Shown here: in pieces, positions 5,571-11,680 of the stretch
Numbering within the stretch: the stretch's first letter is position 1
How the letters are laid out: each line of letters begins with the position of its first letter
Source: JAGOTT01 sp964450795
GTDB taxonomy: Bacteria > Patescibacteriota > Minisyncoccia > Moranbacterales > UBA1568
Reading direction: 5' to 3'
Assembly: GCA_964450795.1 (NCBI GenBank)
Contig: CAYVDI010000027.1
Coordinates: forward strand, 1-12,855
DNA length: 12,855 nt
The notes under the pieces: model-generated
Told to the model about the DNA's origin: nothing
Seen by the model: the letters and a program-made list of their open reading frames with translations, nothing else
The model's database searches: none
Translations under genes and position numbers: made by a program

Positions 5571-5592
5571 GACAAGCATGTCTCTTGTTTTT
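5571..5592 (+). terminator. Weak terminator-like hairpin after the deacetylase gene
   Basis: ACAAG/CTTGT (5571-5575, 5583-5587) with a seven-base loop is followed by a T run. The stem is short and A+T-rich. The next gene (LexA-like) converges from the right and ends at 5600. Confidence 0.4.
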
Positions 5593-5599
5593 CCCGTAC

Positions 5600-6262
5600 C
5601 TATTTCATCTTGAGCACGTCGATCACCTTGCCATTGATGACGAAATGATCATCCTCGGTGAGAAATATCGGCTTATGTTTCTTATCGGTCGACTCCGGCA
5701 GAAGGACGATGTTCTTCCCATTGATCGTCCGGTAGGTTTTCACCGTCGCCAAGCCGTCGATCGCGACCAACACCTTGTCACCGTTGTCGTAGTGCCGCCA
5801 GGAGGAGTCCACAAGGATGAAGTCCCCGTTTTGGATCGTTTTTCCGTTCACACGGGCACGGTTCATCGATGTCCCCGACACCTGGATCGCGAAGACGGTC
5901 CGCGCGTTCCGGACGATCTTCTTCGACACTTTGAGATATCCTTCGATGTACTGATCCGCGAACATCGTCGCCGCTCCGGCGTTCGCCATCCCGAAGACCG
6001 GCACATCGAGAAAACCTTCGCTTGTCACTCCCTTGAGCCGTATGCCTCGATCCTCGCTCGTCCGCTCGATGTATCCCTTCTCCTCGAGCTCATTGAGATA
6101 GAGGAAGAAACTCCGGAGACTCTTGAGCTTGAGACCGAGCCTGCTCGTCTGGCCTTGGAGTTCGCGCACCGTCGGCATTTCCCCGTTCTCGGAGAAGAAA
6201 TCCTTGATCGCCTGCAGGACGATCTTCTGTTTCGGCGTGAGAAGTTGCATATGATTCCGCAT
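5600..6262 (-). CDS. LexA-like self-cleaving repressor (S24 family)
   Basis: The 220-residue product has the LexA layout. The N-terminal domain (about 8-75) has LTPKQKIVLQAI and the PTVRELQ region typical of the LexA winged helix-turn-helix. A linker holds the self-cleavage site Ala95-Gly96 in FGMANAGAA. The S24 domain has the catalytic serine in VSGTSM (Ser132) and the lysine in LATVKTY (Lys175). The spacing from cleavage site to serine (36) is near that of E. coli LexA, but the loop after the serine is longer (NRARVNGKTIQNGD). It should bind DNA as a dimer and cut itself on RecA-ssDNA filaments, releasing damage-response genes. Its start overlaps the Nudix stop by one base (TAATG). A second in-frame ATG at 6250 has GGA upstream and could be the true start. 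The operator sequence is unknown. Confidence 0.88.
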   Translation of the reverse strand: MRNHMQLLTPKQKIVLQAIKDFFSENGEMPTVRELQGQTSRLGLKLKSLRSFFLYLNELEEKGYIERTSEDRGIRLKGVTSEGFLDVPVFGMANAGAATMFADQYIEGYLKVSKKIVRNARTVFAIQVSGTSMNRARVNGKTIQNGDFILVDSSWRHYDNGDKVLVAIDGLATVKTYRTINGKNIVLLPESTDKKHKPIFLTEDDHFVINGKVIDVLKMK

Positions 6263-6720
6263 TAATTTTTATTCCAGCCGTATTCGCTATAGAAAACCCC
6301 GTCACGGATGCATTCCACCGCCTTTCGTATATAGGGAATGACATTCTCCGGGAGATCCGTCATGTCGAACCAGGAAAGATCGTCACATTTGTGCGGTTCC
6401 TTGTTCTCGATTTCACCCTGCCACGCATTCGCCTCCAGGAAAACATCGACCCGCTCGTTGAGCCCGTCCGATTCTCCGGAATCCCGATGCATGACGTGTA
6501 CGACCCTCAGGTCCGCCGGATCGACATCTATCCCCGCCTCCTCCTTCGACTCCCGAACGATAGTGCTAGTGAACGTCTCGCCCGCATCCACGTGCCCCGC
6601 CACCACGCTGTAGTTCCCATCCTCGTACCCGGTATTGAACCGGCGAAGCAGGAGGATTTTCCCATCCTTTCTCAGTACAAGATATGATGCCGGCACGACC
6701 TTATTTCTTTCTTTCGCCAT
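6262..6720 (-). CDS. Nudix hydrolase
   Basis: The 152-residue product has a full Nudix box at residues 42-64: G-x5-E (GHVDAGE), then x7-RE-x2-EE-x-G-hydrophobic, ending in RESKEEAGI. The glutamates bind the metal for hydrolysis of a nucleoside diphosphate linked to another moiety. The flanking region (ASYLVLRKDGKILLLRRFNTG and NYSVVAGH) is typical of MutT-like enzymes, but the substrate (oxidised nucleotide, NDP-sugar or other) cannot be told. It is the first gene of a two-gene operon with the LexA-like repressor, which suggests nucleotide-pool cleaning under damage control. No Shine-Dalgarno is visible. A four-codon frame ATG GTA AAC AAA TAG lies in the short leader just before the start. 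Confidence 0.93.
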   Translation of the reverse strand: MAKERNKVVPASYLVLRKDGKILLLRRFNTGYEDGNYSVVAGHVDAGETFTSTIVRESKEEAGIDVDPADLRVVHVMHRDSGESDGLNERVDVFLEANAWQGEIENKEPHKCDDLSWFDMTDLPENVIPYIRKAVECIRDGVFYSEYGWNKN

Positions 6721-6750
6721 AACTATTTGTTTACCATTATTACACTACTA

Positions 6751-6778
6751 ATTATATATCGATATGAAAGCTTGTCAA
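6751..6778 (-). promoter_or_regulatory. Promoter of the Nudix-LexA operon with internal palindrome
   Basis: On the minus strand TTGACA (6773-6778), a 16-base spacer and TATAAT (6751-6756) match consensus exactly. The perfect 10-bp palindrome ATATCGATAT (6756-6765) lies in the spacer and touches the -10, where a repressor would block RNA polymerase. It does not resemble the Gram-negative (CTGT-N8-ACAG) or Gram-positive (GAAC-N4-GTTC) LexA box. Confidence 0.8.
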
Positions 6779-6795
6779 ACAGACTTTCATGCAGG

Positions 6796-6823
6796 AAAAA
6801 ACCGCCGTATTTCGGCGGTTTTT
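6796..6823. terminator. Bidirectional terminator after the surface operon
   Basis: AACCGCCG/CGGCGGTT (6800-6807, 6813-6820) with a five-base loop, flanked by A and T runs. On the minus strand it lies just beyond the stop of the last surface gene and separates that operon from the Nudix promoter. Confidence 0.9.
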
Positions 6824-6843
6824 GCTGAGAAGTCATGCGCGCT

Positions 6844-7791
6844 TCAGTCTCCGGAAAAACCGGAGAGAATTCTGTCGACGAGTTTCTGATAGGTGATCGG
6901 GTCTTGCTTCCGTGCCCGCTCCAGCCTGTCATGGAGCAGGGAGAGCACATCTCTCAGCTCCGAAGAGGCGATCGAGAGCACTCGTCGATCACCGTCATAG
7001 AAAAATTTTTGCAAATCAGGACGGAGCCTGCCGGCTTCGGCGAAGAGTCGCTCCACCCGATCTTCAGAAAGCCGATCAGTATACACCTCGACCTCATGAA
7101 GCACCTCACGAAGCGGTTCATCAACATTCCCTGGTAATCCGATCGATTGCCGATCCGTCTCCACCGCAGCCGGCTCCTTTCCTGGAACCCCTCGTTTCGT
7201 TATGCCGATATGAAAAGAGATGAACCGCCGCAGAATGAGAACTGCGACGATCGCAAGCAATACCCCGATCGCCACTGCCGGCCATGGGGTGTACATGTTC
7301 CAAAATGACCGCGCCCTGTAATACGCGGCTTCCCAGATATTGGCAGCATCAACGGAGAAATATAGTTTCGTCGCCGCGGCGATACCGACCGAGGCTCCCG
7401 TCGATCCATCCGAAATCACTTTGGCAGGCCTCGCTTCAAGATAGGCAAAATATTCCCCTGGCTCCACGCTTATGGGAACCCTCATTGAAATATGTGCCAA
7501 TTTCGTCTCCTTCGGATCAAGATGAAACTTCGCTTCATCAAAGACAAACCACTCTCTCCCGGGACGCATCTGTGGGACATCCTCCTGGTATTCGATTCCG
7601 ATCTCGTATTCCCCTGGGGTATCCCCCGTATTGGTAACCGGAAAAAGAGGAAGATCTACGATACTTCCCGGCTTCACCCCTCCATCAAGTTTCACAGACC
7701 CGAGACCGACACCAACTCCCAGACTGGCGTCAGCGAGAAACGGCAAGAGAAGAAAAAACGCCCCGAAAAAAAATGTGGGTAGGTTTCTCAT
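6844..7791 (-). CDS. Membrane-anchored protein with DUF916-like ectodomain
   Basis: The 315-residue product has a signal peptide (1-22, LADA end) and an extracellular beta-rich domain (about 28-150) with VKPGSIVDLPLFPVTNTGDT and ISVEPGEYFAYLEA. These resemble the DUF916 domain of WxL-interacting proteins and related NEW3-type beta domains. One transmembrane helix (about 170-188, then RRF) follows, then a cytoplasmic helical domain of some 125 residues rich in charged residues. Classical DUF916 proteins carry a second DUF3324 domain and only a short tail, so the large cytoplasmic part is unusual. It is the last gene of the surface operon, 51 bases after the glycine-rich gene. GGAGGG lies 22 bases before the ATG, too far for normal use. 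Family resemblance is by eye only. Confidence 0.8.
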   Translation of the reverse strand: MRNLPTFFFGAFFLLLPFLADASLGVGVGLGSVKLDGGVKPGSIVDLPLFPVTNTGDTPGEYEIGIEYQEDVPQMRPGREWFVFDEAKFHLDPKETKLAHISMRVPISVEPGEYFAYLEARPAKVISDGSTGASVGIAAATKLYFSVDAANIWEAAYYRARSFWNMYTPWPAVAIGVLLAIVAVLILRRFISFHIGITKRGVPGKEPAAVETDRQSIGLPGNVDEPLREVLHEVEVYTDRLSEDRVERLFAEAGRLRPDLQKFFYDGDRRVLSIASSELRDVLSLLHDRLERARKQDPITYQKLVDRILSGFSGD

Positions 7792-7842
7792 GATATATCC
7801 GAACTAATCGTATCCCTCCTTCGGTCCACCCGACAAGAAACA

Positions 7843-9711
7843 TCAGTGCGCCACAGCCTGAACCGTCACATCCGCGTTCTGGGAAGTATACGTCGCTGTC
7901 GCGCTCGGAACCCCGATCTGCAGGTCGAATTCCTTCGTTCCGCTCGTGGCGATATTCGATCCGACCGCCTGATAGTTCGTCGTAAGAGCCGTCCATGTCG
8001 GAGAGGCGTCGCAGGTTCCGTTGTTGCAGAACTTATGGAAATACTGTTCCGAACCCTGTGATCCCGCAAGCGTCCAGGCAGTCGTATTCTGGCCTTTTAT
8101 ATTGAAATCCTCCGCGACATTGCCGTTGTTCGTCGCCGTCTGCGAATCGTTCACGCCTGAGCTGGTCGTGTCTTTCGTGGCGCCCTTCGGCAACATGCCG
8201 TAAGAAATAGAACCATCGCTTATGGTTATGGAAATGAGCACCGTCGTAGCCTGGGTTTCCGCGCTCAATGCGGTTTCGTCTCCATCCTGATTTCTCGCCT
8301 TCACCTTCACGCCATATGTCGACCCGGGAGTCAACCCATGGAGCACCAAGGCGTCCAATGTCGAGTCGCTCATCCAGACCGCCGATGCCGAAGGATTCCC
8401 TGAAGTATCCACCCATTTGTTGATCCAGGTGTTATCGGTCGGGCTTGTGGTTGTCACCGTAACCGCATAATTCGTCGTCGGGTTGGATGTCGGATTACCA
8501 TTCTCACTGTTTGTCAGGTTCAGCGTAGTCGAGGTGGCTCCGCTCAACGTCGGCGTTCCTGGAGTATTCGCGGACGTGTAGGTGGTCACGACCGAGGAAG
8601 CCGTCCCGGTATTCGGCGTTCCGACGGAATCACGCGCCTGAACACTGTAACCATAGCATTTATTGACCTGCAGTCCGCTGTTGCTATATGTCGTACTTGC
8701 CGACCAGGATTGACCCGCCCCGCCAGTTCCGGAGTTCGCGCCGCAAGAAGTATTATCATTCGTATACTGGTACTGGATCGGCGTCGTGTAATCATATCCG
8801 CTCGTCGCGGTCATACTGATCTGCGTTGCGCTGTCATTCGCAGGCCCGGACGCGAACGACCATGTCGGAGAATAGGTTCCGAGCACGGTCGATGGAGCCC
8901 ATGTATCGGTGTACGAAATAACGCACTGACCGGCTGCTCCTTTGCCACCGACATCATTCGTTCCACCGGCACCGCCTCCGCCTCCACCGGGAACCGATCC
9001 GTCCGCGCCGGCAAGCGTGTTGTCGCCACCCTTACCACCATCGCCACCATCGCTACCGGTCCCACCAGCGCCGCCGGTTGCGCCGCTGTTCGCTTGTCCC
9101 GCACCACCGGTCGCAGTACTACCGCCCCCCTCACCGCCGCCACCGCCACCGTTGCTGGCCGTGTTCGCAGCCGTGCCGCCGGCACCGCCCGCGAATTTTA
9201 CGTCTCCGGTCGAAGCCGTCGTCGTCCCGCCGGCACCACCGGTTCTCGTCGTCGTTGTCGAACCGCCAACCGCGACAACCGTCTGGCTGCTATTCCCGGT
9301 AAAAGACGAGTTTTGTCCGGCCGTTTGAGCGTTCACCTGAGCCGCTACCGTCACCGTGTATCCCTGTCCTGGAGTAACCGCAATGCTGTTGGTCTTGGCA
9401 TAGGCGCCACCGCCACCGCCACCGCCGGGACGCGCCGTCGCGGAACCATTATTCGAACCGCCGGCGCCACCGCCGCGACATTCACCAGTCACCGTGTAGA
9501 TGCCTGTCGGCGTAGTGAATGTCCCGGAAGTGTTGAATGTTTCGGGCGACGCAGCCAAGACAGCGCTTACTTCCGGCGGAATCCGATGAGTTTCGGTTTT
9601 ATAGATTTCAGGCCAGCCGGAAAAAATCCAAGCAAAAACCACCAAAAAAATTGGGACAAACAGAACGGGACGAGATATTTTCTTGAACGCGATCCGCATA
9701 GATAAAATCAC
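7843..9711 (-). CDS. Large secreted glycine-rich, Fn3-containing surface protein
   Basis: The 622-residue product starts at a GTG that overlaps the upstream stop codon (GTGA); an ATG at 9699 is an alternative. A signal-anchor (about 15-31) is followed by a glycine-rich domain (about 57-268) with repeated GGAGG and GGGGGG runs. This is the type that begins with a TFNTSGTFTTPTGIYTVTG strand and is seen in glycine-rich surface proteins. Two Fn3-like modules follow (about 270-380 and 382-492; for example KCYGYSVQARDSVG and STYGVKVKARNQDG). The C-terminal beta domain (about 493-622) contains SISYGMLPKGAT, a WTL tripeptide at 546-548 and a final GVPSATATYTSQNADVTVQ stretch. This order recalls a WxL-type surface-binding domain. 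It has no LPXTG motif or C-terminal anchor. Probable role: envelope surface layer or adhesion. The Gly region has biased GC-rich codons. Confidence 0.85.
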   Translation of the reverse strand: MILSMRIAFKKISRPVLFVPIFLVVFAWIFSGWPEIYKTETHRIPPEVSAVLAASPETFNTSGTFTTPTGIYTVTGECRGGGAGGSNNGSATARPGGGGGGGAYAKTNSIAVTPGQGYTVTVAAQVNAQTAGQNSSFTGNSSQTVVAVGGSTTTTRTGGAGGTTTASTGDVKFAGGAGGTAANTASNGGGGGGEGGGSTATGGAGQANSGATGGAGGTGSDGGDGGKGGDNTLAGADGSVPGGGGGGAGGTNDVGGKGAAGQCVISYTDTWAPSTVLGTYSPTWSFASGPANDSATQISMTATSGYDYTTPIQYQYTNDNTSCGANSGTGGAGQSWSASTTYSNSGLQVNKCYGYSVQARDSVGTPNTGTASSVVTTYTSANTPGTPTLSGATSTTLNLTNSENGNPTSNPTTNYAVTVTTTSPTDNTWINKWVDTSGNPSASAVWMSDSTLDALVLHGLTPGSTYGVKVKARNQDGDETALSAETQATTVLISITISDGSISYGMLPKGATKDTTSSGVNDSQTATNNGNVAEDFNIKGQNTTAWTLAGSQGSEQYFHKFCNNGTCDASPTWTALTTNYQAVGSNIATSGTKEFDLQIGVPSATATYTSQNADVTVQAVAH

Positions 9712-9998
9712 TTTTCACCGACATCGCGAAGCAGACTCCTCATCGTGAAAACTCCACCGAAAAACAGGACCGAGAAAACGAGCTGCAACGCCGATTCGGC
9801 CGAACCGACCCACGAAGCATCGTCGGGGAGCATCCCGGCGATTCGGGAAAACAGAAGCGCCACGACAGCAGCGAAAAACAGCTTGTAGGAAAGATCGAGC
9901 TTCATTTCCACACGCCAGATGATTCCCAGAAGAAACGCCAGGGAAATGAGAAGAAGGGTGCACGAGAGGATCTCTACATACAATTCGAGTGTCTGCAT
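9708..9998 (-). CDS. Small three-span membrane protein
   Basis: The 96-residue product has three hydrophobic helices (about 5-27, 36-56 and 67-86) joined by short loops, with a basic C-terminus (RSLLRDVGEK). I recognise no family. It sits between two surface-protein genes: 12 bases after the stop of the Fn3/Ig-like gene, and overlapping the start of the glycine-rich gene by four bases (GTGA), which implies translational coupling. It is therefore probably part of the same envelope system, perhaps as a membrane partner or export helper. No Shine-Dalgarno is visible. Confidence 0.78.
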   Translation of the reverse strand: MQTLELYVEILSCTLLLISLAFLLGIIWRVEMKLDLSYKLFFAAVVALLFSRIAGMLPDDASWVGSAESALQLVFSVLFFGGVFTMRSLLRDVGEK

Positions 9999-10010
9999 AA
10001 TCTTATGATA

Positions 10011-11435
10011 TCAGTTTATGAATCTCCGTTCCTTCAGGAATCTCTCCGTGACCTGGAAAACCGCTTTTTCCGCAAGACGGTATTCCCGATTCAGGAGAAC
10101 GATGAAGAAAATCAGGCCCGCGATCAAAAACCATCCTATGCCACTCGCCATGTTCCGATATGTGGCGGACAGTCCTCCGACAACGAAGATCGGCCGGTCC
10201 TTCAAAAGAAACGTCGCTTCCCGACTGATCGTCGTGTCTCCTATCGTCGCACCAACCTGAATCCGATACTCCCCGAGCTCCAGACTTCCCGGTAGCGATA
10301 TTCTTCTCATCACCGTTCTTCCATCCTCCAAAATGACGTCCTCACGGTATTCCGCTGATATCCGTCTATCCGGCGAAAATAAGACGAAGCTCATGTGAAC
10401 TGTCTGTCCGATAGGAATGCCCCTGGAAAACACGACGCTCACCTCGGTATCTTCCCCTCGGTAGGCTTCGTTGTCGATATTCAGACCACTCACATATGAA
10501 CCCCCATCAAGCCCGATCTCGAATCCGGCCGATGGGTTCTCCGTCATCGGTGTTTCCAGGACATTTACTGGCTGCTTCACCGTACCGGCCTCGCTCCCTT
10601 CGGCCGCGATCGGTCTCCTTATCGTGGAATCGGCATCGTCATCTTTCTCCTTCTTGCTTATCTTGAATGCGAAGGAAACGGTCGCGATGATGCTGTCATC
10701 GTCCGGAGTGGAAGCGGTCACGGAAAGAGCATGCGTTCCGTACGAAAGCTCTTCCGTCGGTCGCCATTGCCAGTGTCCGTTTTCATCGGCATCGATCGTC
10801 GCGTATATGATTTGTTGACTATGGAGCTCCAGATCTATCTTCGCGGAAGGAATGTTCGTCGATCCCTGAAATGTCGGCTTCCGCTCGGTGGTTTTCGGGA
10901 CATTCCCACTTGATACTATTTTCCCATGAAAAACATCCACGCTCACGAATGGATCCACGACCAGCGGGCAGTCCGGAGCAATGGCGGTTGTCGGATCAGA
11001 CAGGAAAGTTCCCTGCGGACCACGCGCTTCAACCGTATACGCATACGAGATCCCCGTTTCCACGCTCATATCAGGGAATAGGACGTCGGTGATTCCTGTC
11101 GCGATAACCGACCCATCGCGGTACACGTCGTATTCCGTAGCATTCTCATCGCTTGCCCATGAAAGAGATATTTTCGGATTACCACCCGAACATGTTCCGG
11201 TCGCCGTAACGACCGGCTGACTCGGGGGACCGAACACCCGAACAACGGCCGCCACGCTCGCTCCGGCAACTCGACCCTTATGCGCGATATCCGAAAGCAG
11301 AACATCCCACCCCGCGGCATACCCTATGGAAAAATACACCCCGGCCAAAGCGAAAACCACAGCCAGACAGACCGCCAACTCTCCCTGAAATCCTTCATTG
11401 TCATTCTTCTTCATACGATATCCGATCGCCTCCAT
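10011..11435 (-). CDS. Membrane-anchored Fn3/Ig-like surface protein
   Basis: The 474-residue product has a hydrophobic N-terminal segment (about 17-42) and a second one near the C-terminus (about 432-449, followed by NREYRLAEK). Between them lie beta-rich domains. Residues 72-155 look like Fn3 (ISLSWASDENATEYDVYRDG, SYAYTVEARG). Residues 160-258 look like a bacterial Ig-like module (KPTFQGSTNIPSAKIDLEL, GHWQWRPTEELSYGTHALSV). Residues 305-412 look like a third beta domain (LELGEYRIQVGATIGDTTISREA). A charged linker (260-295) separates the last two. The C-terminus (451-474) is a short basic cytoplasmic tail. It is the first gene of the surface operon. The start is uncertain: ATG at 11435 has no close Shine-Dalgarno, while Met8 (11414) has GGAGG 14 bases upstream. 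No clear promoter could be assigned between here and the terminator at 11515. Confidence 0.82.
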   Translation of the reverse strand: MEAIGYRMKKNDNEGFQGELAVCLAVVFALAGVYFSIGYAAGWDVLLSDIAHKGRVAGASVAAVVRVFGPPSQPVVTATGTCSGGNPKISLSWASDENATEYDVYRDGSVIATGITDVLFPDMSVETGISYAYTVEARGPQGTFLSDPTTAIAPDCPLVVDPFVSVDVFHGKIVSSGNVPKTTERKPTFQGSTNIPSAKIDLELHSQQIIYATIDADENGHWQWRPTEELSYGTHALSVTASTPDDDSIIATVSFAFKISKKEKDDDADSTIRRPIAAEGSEAGTVKQPVNVLETPMTENPSAGFEIGLDGGSYVSGLNIDNEAYRGEDTEVSVVFSRGIPIGQTVHMSFVLFSPDRRISAEYREDVILEDGRTVMRRISLPGSLELGEYRIQVGATIGDTTISREATFLLKDRPIFVVGGLSATYRNMASGIGWFLIAGLIFFIVLLNREYRLAEKAVFQVTERFLKERRFIN

Positions 11436-11514
11436 TTTCGCACAAAAAAAACCACTCCGCCAGATATGCAGAAGATATCAAAAGTGACTTTATCCAAGTT
11501 TGTTCACAAAAAAT

Positions 11515-11541
11515 AAAAAACACCCATTGCGGGCGTTTTTT
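11515..11541. terminator. Bidirectional terminator downstream of 16S rRNA
   Basis: AAAAAAC.CCC pairs with GGG.GTTTTTT (11515-11525, 11531-11541), with one A-C mismatch and a five-base loop. On the minus strand it would end the 16S transcript about 140 bases after the mature 3' end, before the surface operon. Confidence 0.82.
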
Positions 11542-11680
11542 CGAAGAAAGACATCGCGATCTTTTGCGGTTGGTCCTTGATTATTCTCTGAGAAGGGGTT
11601 CATGCCGACGAATCAGCATGACCGACCGTTTGGTTTGAGAAGCTGATACTAGTCAACAACTCTACACCTTATCTCCCTAG
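11542..11680 (-). other. Structured 3' trailer of the 16S rRNA transcript
   Basis: There is no gene in this stretch. On the minus strand 11601-11608 pairs with 11613-11620 (8 bp, one G-T) with a TTCG loop. Around it, 11567-11575 can pair with 11620-11628 (9 bp, one G-T). These helices may be processing signals for the precursor. I see no tRNA, 23S or 5S sequence here. Confidence 0.6.

Noticed and set aside
8942..9328. Proline-rich open frame opposite the glycine-rich gene
   Set aside because: It is the complement of Gly codons in the 622-residue gene and has no ribosome binding site of its own.
11436..11514. Promoter for the surface operon
   Set aside because: Several A+T-rich hexamers are present but no -35/-10 pair has acceptable spacing, so none is called.
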